From NCBI RefSeq assembly GCF_045032955.1, contig NZ_JBJFZU010000002.1:558001-622000 (forward strand): a DNA stretch of 64,000 bases, read 5' to 3'. Positions 49,300 through 59,454 of the stretch are shown here, piece after piece. Each line of letters opens with the position of its first letter. The stretch's first letter is position 1. A program made the translations under genes and the position numbers. Source of the stretch: Ornithinicoccus sp045032955. Its GTDB lineage: Bacteria; Actinomycetota; Actinomycetes; Actinomycetales; Dermatophilaceae. The notes beneath the pieces were generated by a model. That model worked only from the letters and a program-made list of their open reading frames with translations. It did not search any database and was not told where the DNA came from.

Positions 49300-50172
49300 A
49301 TGATCTCCAGGACCGAGGCGGCGGTGGCCGCGCTGGCCGCCCTGCCGGACGTCCCGGAGGCGGTCGAGCGGGCGCGGCAGGCGTGCACCGAGCTGCGCTG
49401 GCACGAGGGGCTGCGGCGGCGCATCCCCCAGGCGGCCGCCGAGTCGCGGGTGCGGGGGGCGACCGCGTCCGCGCTCCTGGAGGGCGCCGAGCCGGCCGGC
49501 TCGGAGGGCAGCGTCGACCTGGTGCGTGACCTGATGCGGGGGGCGGTGCCCTGGTCCTCCCGACCCGAGGACCCGGTCTGGCTCGCTCTCGGCGGCGCCG
49601 TCCGGGCGACCGCGGCCACCGAGGGCGTCGGTCCCGCCCAGCTCGCGGCTCCGGCGCAGCTGATCGCCGCCCTGCACACCGCCGCCACCGCCGGGATGCT
49701 CCCGGAGCACCAGGTGGGACGCCCGCGGTCGGCGGGCGAGGGCACCACCGGCGAGGAGGTGCTCGGTGCGGCGCCGGACGCCGGTGAGGCGTTCGAGAGG
49801 CTGCAGCTCGTCCACGAGCTCCTGCGGGGTCTCACCTCCGGGCGGGTGCCGGGCGCCGTGGTGGCCGCCGTCTGCCATGCCGAGATCGCGGTGGCCCGAC
49901 CGTTCGTCGCGGGGAACGGTGTCGTGGCCCGCGCCCTGGAACGGGTCGTCATCCGGGTCTCCGGGGTCGACCCGACCGGGGTCGCGGTCACCGAGTCCGG
50001 TCACACCGACCGTGGGGGCACCGACTACCGGGGGGCGCTCGCCGCATATGCCGGTGGTGGCTCGGCCGGCGTGCGGCTCTGGGTGCTGCACTGCGCCGAG
50101 GGTCTGGAGCGGGCGGCGGCGCACGGACAGCAGGTCGCCGACGCCGTCCGTCGGGGAGCCCTCTCCGGCTGA
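49300..50172 (+). CDS. Degenerate Fic-like protein upstream of the tad locus
   Basis: A 290-residue protein with the outline of a Fic fold. The region AVVAAVCHAEIAVARPFVAGNGVVARALERVVI (by position about 186-218) resembles the Fic core HPFxxGNGxxxR, but the catalytic His of HPF is replaced (ARPF); GNG and the distal Arg remain. ATASALLEGAEP (about 52-63) recalls the Fic SxxIEG-type region. AMP transfer is therefore doubtful. Homologues sit beside tad genes in actinobacteria. The start is supported by TAGGGT 7 nt upstream. Partner unknown. Confidence 0.6.
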   Translation: MISRTEAAVAALAALPDVPEAVERARQACTELRWHEGLRRRIPQAAAESRVRGATASALLEGAEPAGSEGSVDLVRDLMRGAVPWSSRPEDPVWLALGGAVRATAATEGVGPAQLAAPAQLIAALHTAATAGMLPEHQVGRPRSAGEGTTGEEVLGAAPDAGEAFERLQLVHELLRGLTSGRVPGAVVAAVCHAEIAVARPFVAGNGVVARALERVVIRVSGVDPTGVAVTESGHTDRGGTDYRGALAAYAGGGSAGVRLWVLHCAEGLERAAAHGQQVADAVRRGALSG

Positions 50173-50238
50173 CCCCGGGCCACGGGATTCCCCGCCGTGG
50201 CGGGGCAACTTACCGGTGCGCGGCGTGCCGGGTACAGC

Positions 50239-50268
50239 TTGCATTCGCCGTCTCCGGTCGGGCATACT
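50239..50268 (+). promoter_or_regulatory. Promoter of the 6C RNA
   Basis: TTGCAT (50239-50244) and CATACT (50263-50268) are separated by 18 bp, predicting transcription from about 50275. The -10 box overlaps a GGCATACT word. Confidence 0.55.
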
Positions 50269-50273
50269 TGGTG

Positions 50274-50376
50274 AAGCGCTCCTCGCAAGAGTTGAGCGCG
50301 GGTGTCCAGGATCATCCCCCCTGATCTTGGGCACCGACGGCCCCGGCATCCCCCCCGCCGGGGCCGTCCCCTTTCC
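50274..50376 (+). ncRNA. 6C RNA
   Basis: The sequence has the two hallmark hairpins with C-rich loops: stem CCAGGATCA/TGATCTTGG (50307-50315 and 50323-50331) around TCCCCCC, and stem ACGGCCCCGGC/GCCGGGGCCGT (50338-50348 and 50358-50368) around a loop with seven C in a row, the second acting as terminator (followed by CCCCTTT). A 5-prime stem GCGCTC/GAGCGC (50276-50281, 50295-50300) completes the fold. This is the actinobacterial 6C motif (B11 in M. tuberculosis, scr3559 in Streptomyces from memory), which base-pairs with mRNAs through its C-rich loops and lies near tad/ssd genes, as here. Confidence 0.88.
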
Positions 50377-50525
50377 CGGTGCCTTTTTCCCGCGGGCTGA
50401 CGCCCGCGGTGACCTTCCTGCGGCCCGTGCGGGTGTCGTCCACATCCCCGGCCGCGCCGGACCGGTCGTCCACAGATCCGGGCGACACCCTGGCGGTGCC
50501 GGCGCGCCCGCGGCAGCCTCACGGG

Positions 50526-51599
50526 ATGGACCACACCACGGGCTCCGGGTCGGAGGCCTCGGGGATGTTCAGCTCCGACGACCTGCGTGCCGCCCTGGGG
50601 CCGCTGGCGCTGCTGGTCGACGACCCCGCTGTCACCGACGTCCTGGTCAACGGGGCGGCCGGGGTCTGGTGCGACCGCGGGGCCGGGGTCGAGCCCGCGG
50701 GGGTGGCCCTCGCCGACGAACGCAGCGCGCGGCGGCTGGCGATCCGCCTGGCCGCGCTCGCCGGGCAACGGCTCGACGAGTCCAGCCCGTGGGTCGACGG
50801 ACAGCTCCCGGGCGGGTTGCGGCTGCACGCCGTCCTACCCCCGCTGGTGGGTGGGGGAGCCCACCTCAGCCTGCGGGTGCCACGTCGGCAGGTGCCCAGC
50901 CTGGCGGACCTGGTCCGGTGGGGGACCGTGGACCGGTCCGGGGCGGAGGTGCTGGAGGCGGTGGTCCGCTCGCGGGTGTCCTTCGTGGTCAGCGGCGGCA
51001 CCGGCTCGGGCAAGACGACCCTCCTGGGGGTCCTGCTCTCCCGGTGCCCCGGCGCCGAACGACTGGTCGTGGTCGAGGACGTGCGCGAGCTGCGCGTCGA
51101 CCACCCGCACGTGGTGCACCTGCAGGGCAGGACCAACAACGTGGAGGGGCGGGGTGAGGTGACGCTGACCACCCTGGTGCGCCAGTCGCTGCGGATGCGC
51201 CCGGACAGGGTGGTCGTCGGGGAGGTGCGCGGGGCGGAGGTCCGGGAGCTGCTGACCGCGCTCAACACCGGCCACGAGGGTGGCTGCGGCACCGTCCACG
51301 CGAACGCGACGACGGACGTCGTGGCGCGTTTCGAGGCGCTCGGCGCCCTGGCGGGGATGCCGGCCGAGGCCGTCCACACCCAGCTCGCGAGCGCCATCCA
51401 GCTGGTGGTCCACGTCGTCCGTGACGTCGGTGGCCGGCGGGTGAGCGAGCTCGCCGTCCTCAGGCGCGACTCTTCCGGAGCGGTGTCCGGCGTGCCGGCC
51501 CTCACCCGGCAGGGGACGACCTGGGTGCGTGGGACGGGATGGCCCGAGCTGTCCGACCGGTTGGGTCTGAACCCGAGTCCCCGGACCCGCCCGTGCTGA
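50526..51599 (+). CDS. tadA: Tad pilus assembly ATPase (TadA/CpaF)
   Basis: A 357-residue secretion ATPase that powers Flp-type pilus assembly. The N-terminal domain has DDPAVTDVLVNGAAGVW (about residues 31-47); Walker A is VSGGTGSGKTTLLGVL (about 155-170), the Asp box VVVEDVRELRVDHPHVV (about 180-196), Walker B RMRPDRVVVGEVRGAEV (about 221-237) and the His box CGTVHANATTDVV (about 256-268). The ATG at 50526 matches the family start; no strong ribosome site. Its end overlaps tadB by 7 bp. No TadZ/Ssd gene precedes it, unlike in mycobacteria. Confidence 0.93.
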   Translation: MDHTTGSGSEASGMFSSDDLRAALGPLALLVDDPAVTDVLVNGAAGVWCDRGAGVEPAGVALADERSARRLAIRLAALAGQRLDESSPWVDGQLPGGLRLHAVLPPLVGGGAHLSLRVPRRQVPSLADLVRWGTVDRSGAEVLEAVVRSRVSFVVSGGTGSGKTTLLGVLLSRCPGAERLVVVEDVRELRVDHPHVVHLQGRTNNVEGRGEVTLTTLVRQSLRMRPDRVVVGEVRGAEVRELLTALNTGHEGGCGTVHANATTDVVARFEALGALAGMPAEAVHTQLASAIQLVVHVVRDVGGRRVSELAVLRRDSSGAVSGVPALTRQGTTWVRGTGWPELSDRLGLNPSPRTRPC

Positions 51600-52267
51600 C
51601 GGCCGCGCTGCTGCTCGGCCTGGTGGCCGCCTCGTCGGTGCTGCTGCTCCCGGGACCGGCACGGGTGTCGCGGCAGACGGTCGTCGACGAGGAGACCGAC
51701 GCGCGGTCGGTCCACGCAGACCGGGACGCGTCCGTGCTGGCCGTGCTCGACGACCTGTCGGCCGGGCTGGAGGCCGGGCTGCCGGTGCCCCGGGCCGTCT
51801 CCCTGGCCCTGACCCACCGACCGATGCACGGTCCCGGGCACGAGGCGTGGTCGGCGCTGGACCTGGCGTCGCGGGACGGTCAGGGCCTCGCCCCGGCCTG
51901 GGCCCGGCTGGCCCGGGCCACCGGCAGCCCCGCCGTGGGGTCGGTGGCCCGGGCCTGGAGGGTCGCCGGCCTGACCGGCGCGCCGCTGTCGGTCGCGCTG
52001 CGGGTCAGTGCGACGACGGCACGCGAACGCCTCCGGCTCGAGCGTGCGGTGAGCACGGCGACCGCCGGCGCGCGTGCCACCGCCTCCGTGCTCACGGTGC
52101 TGCCCCTGGCCGGTGTGCTCCTCGCCGCCGTGCTCGGGGTGGGCCCGGCCACCCTCTACGGCAGCGCCCCGGCACTGGCCAGCGCCGGCCTCGGCACCCT
52201 GCTCCTGCTGGCCGGACAGGTGCTGGTGCGGGCCGTGGTCGGCCGCGTCCTGCGGGACCTGAGGTGA
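51593..52267 (+). CDS. tadB: Tad inner-membrane platform protein TadB
   Basis: A 224-residue type II secretion F-domain protein. An N-terminal membrane segment (about 2-18) is followed by the cytoplasmic F domain (VLDDLSAGLEAGLPVPRAVSLAL, by position about 45-67, then RAWRVAGLTGAPLSVALRVSATTARERLRLERAVSTATAGARATASVLTVLP by position about 118-170) and two C-terminal membrane segments. The GTG at 51593 overlaps the tadA stop; a longer in-frame start at 51539 would sit inside tadA coding sequence. TadB and TadC form the platform turned by TadA. Confidence 0.88.
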   Translation: MLTAALLLGLVAASSVLLLPGPARVSRQTVVDEETDARSVHADRDASVLAVLDDLSAGLEAGLPVPRAVSLALTHRPMHGPGHEAWSALDLASRDGQGLAPAWARLARATGSPAVGSVARAWRVAGLTGAPLSVALRVSATTARERLRLERAVSTATAGARATASVLTVLPLAGVLLAAVLGVGPATLYGSAPALASAGLGTLLLLAGQVLVRAVVGRVLRDLR

Positions 52268-52824
52268 CCCACGCCGGCTGGACGACCCTGCTCGGACTGG
52301 GCGCCGCCCTGTCCGTGCTGCTGTGGATGGGCGTCCCCTCCTCGACGTGGACGCCGCGCAGCAGGGGGTCCCTGGGTGCCGAGCCGGGGATGCCCCCGGT
52401 GGCGCTGGTCCCGGAGACGCTCGACCTGCTGGCGCTGGCGCTGCAGGGTGGGGCCTCGCTCGGTGGCGCGGTGCGCGCCGTCGCGGCCACCCTGCCGGAC
52501 GAGGTGGGCGCCGAGCTCGACGAGGTGGGCCTCGCCCTGCTCTCCGGGGCCGACGCGAGCGACGCCTGGACCCGGGCGGGCGCGGCCTGGGTACCTGCCC
52601 GACGGTGCCTCGAGGTGGCGGCTGAGGCCGGCGTCTCGCCGGGGCCCTCGCTGCGGCAGGCGGCCACGGACCTGCGTCGCGCCGCGCTGGCCGAGGTGGA
52701 GGTGGCCACCGCCCGGCTCGGGGTCCGGCTGGTCCTGCCGCTGGGGCTGGCGTTCCTGCCCGCCTTCGTGCTGACCACCGTGGTCCCGCTGGTGCTCGCC
52801 CTCACCCGCGACCTGTCCTGGTGA
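52264..52824 (+). CDS. tadC: Tad inner-membrane platform protein TadC
   Basis: A 186-residue, short F-domain protein: one N-terminal membrane helix (about 6-22), the motif LDLLALALQGGASLGGAVRAVAATLPD (by position about 53-79) and a C-terminal pair of hydrophobic segments (LVLPLGLAFLPAFVLTTVVPLVLAL). The GTG start overlaps the tadB stop by 4 bp. It partners TadB in the assembly platform. Overlapping genes from tadA to tadC imply one transcript. Confidence 0.87.
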   Translation: MTHAGWTTLLGLGAALSVLLWMGVPSSTWTPRSRGSLGAEPGMPPVALVPETLDLLALALQGGASLGGAVRAVAATLPDEVGAELDEVGLALLSGADASDAWTRAGAAWVPARRCLEVAAEAGVSPGPSLRQAATDLRRAALAEVEVATARLGVRLVLPLGLAFLPAFVLTTVVPLVLALTRDLSW

Positions 52825-52985
52825 GCGGAGCCCGGAGCCGGGCGTTCGTCCACAGCCTCCACGGGACGGCCCCGTCCTCCACAGATCCGCCGACCACCCT
52901 GGCGGACCGGCACCCCGGGGCGAAGTGTGGGCCGTGCACGACGATCGCCCCGACCGGGGCGCATCCACCCACAAGGAGGGGACCC

Positions 52986-53189
52986 ATGAGAAAGAGCACC
53001 ATCCACCTGCGCACCGCCGTCCGGGCGCTGCGGCGGCGACCCGAGGCCGGGATGACCACGGCGGAGTATGCCGTCGGCACCATCGCGGCCTGTGCCTTCG
53101 CCGCCGTCCTGCTGGTGATCCTGAGGTCCGACGGCGTGCAGGGCGTCGTGACCTCGGTGATCACCACCGCGCTGTCGGTCTCGTTGTGA
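52986..53189 (+). CDS. Flp-type pilin, DUF4244 family
   Basis: A 67-residue pilin precursor. A basic leader of 22 residues ends at Gly, then MTTAEYAVGTIAACAFAAVLLVI: this is the type IV-like cleavage pattern G/M-TTAE with Glu at position +5 and a hydrophobic core. DUF4244 proteins are the probable major subunit of actinobacterial tad pili. A strong ribosome site (CAAGGAGG) precedes the ATG, in keeping with high expression; neighbouring tad genes lack such a site. Prepilin peptidase is not in this window. Confidence 0.88.
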   Translation: MRKSTIHLRTAVRALRRRPEAGMTTAEYAVGTIAACAFAAVLLVILRSDGVQGVVTSVITTALSVSL

Positions 53190-53551
53190 GCAGGCGCGGG
53201 CACCGGCACCAGGACCGGGGGATGGTGAGCGCCGAGCTGGCGGTGACGATCCCTTCGGTCCTGCTGGTGCTCGCGATCTGCCTCGCGGCGCTGGCCCTGG
53301 GCGTGGACCAGGTCCGCTGCGTGGACGCGGCACGCGTCGCAGCACGTGCCGCGTCCCGCGGCGAGGACCCCGCCGTGGTCCGGGAGCTCGCCACCGCTCG
53401 TGCCCCGGAGGGCTCACGCGTGCTGGTCGAGGACGGTCCCGGTCGGGTCCAGGTGCGGGTGCTGGCGCCGGCGCGAGGACGGTTCCTGCCGGGGCTGCCG
53501 GCGGCGAACGGTGTCGCCAGCGCCAGCTGGGAGCCCGGGGCCGGCCCATGA
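53186..53551 (+). CDS. TadE-like minor pilin
   Basis: A 121-residue protein with a short basic leader and a pilin-like segment GMVSAELAVTIPSVLLVLAICLAAL (by position about 12-36), again with Glu at +5 after the Gly-Met cut site. The rest is a soluble domain with VDQVRCVDAARVAARAASRGED, typical of TadE-like proteins. The GTG overlaps the pilin stop by 4 bp. Likely a pseudopilin that starts or caps the fibre. Confidence 0.82.
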   Translation: MSRRGHRHQDRGMVSAELAVTIPSVLLVLAICLAALALGVDQVRCVDAARVAARAASRGEDPAVVRELATARAPEGSRVLVEDGPGRVQVRVLAPARGRFLPGLPAANGVASASWEPGAGP

Positions 53552-54000
53552 GACCGCCGTGGTCACCGCGGGTGCAGCCACACCACCCCTCTCGAGAGCG
53601 AGGCTCGGCCACGGTGCTCGCGGTGGGGGTGGTGGCCGGGCTGGTCACGATGATGGTGTCGGGTCTGTGGCTGGCGTCCGTCCTGGTCGCCGGGCAGCAG
53701 GCACGGACGGCGGCGGACCTCGCGGCGCTCGCCGGGATGGGCCGGATCGTCGAGGGCTTCGGCGCACCTCAGGCCTGCGCCCACGCCCGCACGGTGGCCG
53801 GCGACAACGGGGCGACGCTGACCGGGTGCCGTCACGATGTCAGGGGGTCCGATCCCTGGGGAGAGGTCCGGGTCAGCGTGGAACGCGCAGTGCCGGGTAC
53901 CCCGTGGACCGCCTCCGCCCAGGCCGTCGCCGGTGGTGCGGCCGCGGACCTCGGCTCAGCGGCCCAGGTCGAGGGAGCTCTGGCCGTCCGTGGGTCGTGA
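53548..54000 (+). CDS. Tad-locus minor pilin-like protein (Rv3654c-like)
   Basis: A 150-residue protein with a pilin-like N-terminal region (RGSATVLAVGVVAGLVTMMVSGLWLASVLVAGQQARTAADLAALAG, by position about 18-63) resembling TadG/Rv3654c-type helical proteins, followed by a short Cys-containing soluble domain. It overlaps the TadE-like gene by 4 bp and ends the locus. Its last 45 bp overlap the convergent gene at 53956-54414. The exact role in pilus biogenesis is unknown. Confidence 0.78.
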   Translation: MRPPWSPRVQPHHPSRERGSATVLAVGVVAGLVTMMVSGLWLASVLVAGQQARTAADLAALAGMGRIVEGFGAPQACAHARTVAGDNGATLTGCRHDVRGSDPWGEVRVSVERAVPGTPWTASAQAVAGGAAADLGSAAQVEGALAVRGS

Positions 54001-54414
54001 GCCGGGCGTGCCTGCCGCACCACCGGTCGTGGTGCCGCCGCCGGACCGCGGCAGGATCGGGCCGTCGTTGCCGCGCCCCCCCGGTGCCGTGGTCGTGGTG
54101 GCGCCGGTGTCACGGGGGGAGCTGCCGCCGCGGCCCGTCCCGGTGGCGTGACCGGAGTCCTTGGCCTGCCGGCGCAGCTCACGCACCTCCTTGGCCTTAC
54201 GGGCCTTGGAACGGGTCCCGACGGCCAGCAGCCAGATGCCGCAGGTGGCCGCCGCCAGGGTGATCCCCCCCACCACGAAGAGCCAGATCGGGGTGATGTC
54301 GACGTTGAGCGGGCCGTAGGTGATCTGCACCGGGTCCATGCCCCGGGTGGCCAGCCACATGTACAGGACCACGGCCAGGGCGACCAGGAGGAGGATCAAG
54401 CCGAAGATGACCAT
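53956..54414 (-). CDS. Two-segment membrane protein of unknown function
   Basis: A 152-residue protein with two membrane helices (about residues 2-22 and 45-67) joined by a conserved-looking loop (MDPVQITYGPLNVDITPIWLF, by position about 26-46), then a basic helix (KARKAKEVRELRRQ) and a Gly/Thr-rich disordered tail. The layout recalls LapA-like small membrane proteins. GGAAAGGAC precedes the ATG. The 3-prime end overlaps the tad locus by 45 bp, so the disordered tail may be dispensable. Function unknown. Confidence 0.65.
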   Translation of the reverse strand: MVIFGLILLLVALAVVLYMWLATRGMDPVQITYGPLNVDITPIWLFVVGGITLAAATCGIWLLAVGTRSKARKAKEVRELRRQAKDSGHATGTGRGGSSPRDTGATTTTAPGGRGNDGPILPRSGGGTTTGGAAGTPGSRPTDGQSSLDLGR

Positions 54415-54567
54415 GACGGTCCTTTCCGAAGTGCGAGACGCATCTGCGCTGGTGGGATGCCTGCAGCACTGCGTGGGCGTGGCCCGAGCCTAGCGCAGCG
54501 ACGGCCGTCGGGGAGGCCTGTCGGGCGTGCCGCGCGTGCGCCCCGGCGACGTCGCCGACCGCCCGGG

Positions 54568-56901
54568 TCACCCGGTGGGCAGGTGCACGTCCCGTTCGCT
54601 GAGCAGATGCTCGAGGGCGGCCACGGCGCCGGCCTTGAAGAGGGGGTCGTTGCCGCTGCCGCACTTGGGTGACTGGACGCAGCCCGGGCACCCCGAGGTG
54701 CAGTCGCAGGACTGCACCAGGTCCCGGGTGGCGGCCAACCAGACGGCGGCCTCGGAGAAGGCCTTGCGGGAGAACCCGGCGCCCCCGGGGTGACCGTCGT
54801 AGACCATCACCGTGGGCAGCCCGGTGTCCGGGTGCGACGCCGTCGAGACCCCGCCGATGTCCCACCGGTCGCAGGTGGCCAGCAACGGCAGCATCCCGAT
54901 CGAGGCGTGCTCGGCGGCGTGCAGCGCACCGGGCACCTCGTCCTCGCCCACCCCGGCCAGCGCGAGCTCCTCCAGCGGCAGTGTCCACCAGACGGCCTGC
55001 GTCACCAGGCTGCGCTCCGGCAGGTCCAGCGGGTGGGTGCCCAGCACGGTCCCGTCCGGGAGCAGTCGCTGGAAGGACAGGATCCGGGTCGTCACCTCCA
55101 CCCGGCCGGTGCGCAGCGTCGCGGAGCCCCAGCGCTGCGTGCTGGTCGACTCACGGATGGCGAAGGTGCTCTCGCTGCGGGCGCGGGTCGACCACCCGGG
55201 GTCGCCGGCCACCACCAGGGCCACCCCGGACTCGAGGTCGAGCTCGGTCACCACGTGCGGCTGCCCCTGGTGCACGTAGACCGCGCCCGCGTGCACGGTG
55301 GACAGGGCCCGTGCCTCGTCCACCGTGCCGAGGACCCGGCCGCTGCGGGCCTCCACGATCTGCACCGTCTGGCCGACGCCGCGCAGCTGGACGTGGTCGC
55401 TGGGTCGCTCCGGCCGGGCCCAGTACCAGCCGGTGGGACGCGCCCGCAGCACCCCGCCCACCACCAGCTGCTCGGCGAGCGCCTGCACGCCCGGCCCGAA
55501 CCAGCGCTCGTCCTGCGTGGTCAACGGCAGCTCGGCCGCGGCCGCCGCCAGGTGGGGCCCGAGCACGTAGGGGTTCTCCGGGTCCAGCACACAGGTCTCC
55601 ACCGGGGCGTCGAAGATCAGCTCCGGGTGTGCCGTCAGGTAGGCGTCCAACGGGTCGTCCGCCGCCACCAGCACCGCCAGCGATGGCGCACCACGACGAC
55701 CGGCCCGTCCTGCCTGCTGCCAGAAGGACGCCCGGGTCCCCGGCCAGCCCGCCATCACGACGGCGTCCAGCCCGGCGATGTCGATGCCCAGCTCCAAGGC
55801 ACTGGTCGCGGCCAGGCCCAGGACCGAGCGGTCCCGCAGCGCCTCCTCCAGGTCGCGTCGCTCCTCGGGCAGGTAGCCACCCCGGTAAGCCGCGATCCGG
55901 GGACCCCCGGAGACCTGTGCCTGCACCGCCTCCCGGGCCCGGGAGGCCACCGTCTCGACCCCCTGCCGGGACCGGCAGAAGGCCACCGTCTGCACGTCCA
56001 GGCCGACCAGCTCGGCGAGCAGCGAGGCGGTCTCGGCCCCGGCGCTGCGCCGGCTCCCGTCCGCGTTCTCCGGCGGCTCCCACAACGCCACCACCGCCTC
56101 CTGCCGCGGTGAGGCGTCGGCTGTCACCGGCACCACGTCCTGGCCGATGAGGGCCCGGCCGAGCACCTCCGGCTCGGCCACCGTCGCCGAGGCCAGCACC
56201 ACGGTGGGGGAGGCGCCGTAGCGGGCGGCGACCCGCAGCAGCCGACGCAGCACCGCCGACACGTGCGCCCCGAACACCCCTCGGTACACGTGGCACTCGT
56301 CCACCACGACGAAGCTCAGCGCCCGCAGGAACGGCGCCCACCGCTCGTGCCCGGGCAGCAGGGTGTGGTGCAGCAGGTCGGGGTTGGTGAGCACGTAGTG
56401 CGCGTGCTCCCGGATCCAGCGGCGCTCGTCGGTGGGGGTGTCCCCGTCCAGGGTGGCCACCCGCACCCCCGGCACGGCGAGGCCGTGCAGCCGGGCCGCC
56501 TGGTCCGCGCCCAGCGCCTTCGTCGGCGCCAGGTAGAGCGCGGTTGCCCCGCGACCGGTGACGGCCCGGCTGCCGTCGCACAGCGCGGTGAGGACGGGCA
56601 GCAGGTACCCCAAGGACTTGCCCGAGGCGGTCCCCGTCGCGACCAGCACGTGCCGACCGGAGCGGGCCAGCTCGGCGACCTCGACCTGGTGCTCCCAGAG
56701 GCCGGAGATCCCCTCGCCGAGCAACGCGGCGTTCACCTCCGGGGCGCACCAGTCGGGCCACGGCGCCGTCCGTCCCTCCCGCGCAGGGAGGGTACGCAGG
56801 TGGGCGAGCCGCCCCGCCCGCTGGCCGCGCGTCAGCTCGGCCACGACCCGGTGCGGGTCGAACGGCGACGCGGGTGCGCTCTGCTCGGGCTGGCTGCTCA
56901 T
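54568..56901 (-). CDS. DEAD/DEAH-box helicase with DUF1998 domain
   Basis: A 777-residue superfamily 2 helicase related to MrfA, a mitomycin-repair helicase of Bacillus. Motif I is VATGTASGKSLGY (about residues 85-97), Ia APTKALGADQ (about 127-136), II VVVDECHVYRG (DECH, about 200-210), III ASATVAEP (about 235-242), and the C-terminal domain shows AFCRSRQGVE, TSALELGIDI and QQAGRAGRRG. A DUF1998 region ends with four Cys (CDCTSGCPGC, then SPKCGSGND) that bind zinc. It corresponds to Rv3649-type helicases near topA. TAGCGT lies 9 nt before the ATG. Confidence 0.93.
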   Translation of the reverse strand: MSSQPEQSAPASPFDPHRVVAELTRGQRAGRLAHLRTLPAREGRTAPWPDWCAPEVNAALLGEGISGLWEHQVEVAELARSGRHVLVATGTASGKSLGYLLPVLTALCDGSRAVTGRGATALYLAPTKALGADQAARLHGLAVPGVRVATLDGDTPTDERRWIREHAHYVLTNPDLLHHTLLPGHERWAPFLRALSFVVVDECHVYRGVFGAHVSAVLRRLLRVAARYGASPTVVLASATVAEPEVLGRALIGQDVVPVTADASPRQEAVVALWEPPENADGSRRSAGAETASLLAELVGLDVQTVAFCRSRQGVETVASRAREAVQAQVSGGPRIAAYRGGYLPEERRDLEEALRDRSVLGLAATSALELGIDIAGLDAVVMAGWPGTRASFWQQAGRAGRRGAPSLAVLVAADDPLDAYLTAHPELIFDAPVETCVLDPENPYVLGPHLAAAAAELPLTTQDERWFGPGVQALAEQLVVGGVLRARPTGWYWARPERPSDHVQLRGVGQTVQIVEARSGRVLGTVDEARALSTVHAGAVYVHQGQPHVVTELDLESGVALVVAGDPGWSTRARSESTFAIRESTSTQRWGSATLRTGRVEVTTRILSFQRLLPDGTVLGTHPLDLPERSLVTQAVWWTLPLEELALAGVGEDEVPGALHAAEHASIGMLPLLATCDRWDIGGVSTASHPDTGLPTVMVYDGHPGGAGFSRKAFSEAAVWLAATRDLVQSCDCTSGCPGCVQSPKCGSGNDPLFKAGAVAALEHLLSERDVHLPTG

Positions 56902-56991
56902 CGCTCACCCACGCTACGCCGGACCACCGACAGTGGCCGCTGCAACGGCGCGGACACCGATCCCGCGAGATGCTGGCCGCACGGCATTCCC

Positions 56992-57005
56992 GTCACTACA
57001 GTGAC
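56992..57005. promoter_or_regulatory. Palindrome GTCACTACAGTGAC over the hppA promoter
   Basis: A perfect 6-bp dyad with a 2-nt centre contains the sequence TACAGT, a plausible -10 box, about 77 bp upstream of the pyrophosphatase ATG. Its overlap with the promoter suggests a repressor site. Confidence 0.45.
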
Positions 57006-57081
57006 CACATCCGTATCGACGACCCGCGGTCAACCGCGCCGTCCGCCCGCAACGACGCGGGACACCCCAGGAGGATCACCC

Positions 57082-59415
<2,334 letters not shown>

Positions 59416-59442
59416 GGGGTGGGGGCAGGGTCCCGCTCCCCC

Positions 59443-59448
59443 TAGGGT
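59443..59448 (+). promoter_or_regulatory. -10 box TAGGGT of the methyltransferase gene (leaderless)
   Basis: TAGGGT ends 6 nt before the GTG at 59455, in the 39-bp gap after hppA. Confidence 0.55.
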
Positions 59449-59454
59449 GGCGCG

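Larger units (their letters stand above)
50173..50525. other. 353-bp intergenic region holding the 6C RNA and tadA upstream sequence
   Basis: The first ~65 bp are unremarkable; a promoter (TTGCAT 50239-50244, 18-bp spacer, CATACT 50263-50268) and the 6C RNA occupy 50239-50375. The remaining ~150 bp before tadA are GC-rich with no obvious promoter or gene; tadA lacks a strong ribosome site. Confidence 0.7.

Noticed and set aside
51539..51592. Upstream ATG start for tadB
   Set aside because: It would extend the protein by 18 residues inside tadA with no similarity; the overlapping GTG at 51593 fits the operon pattern.
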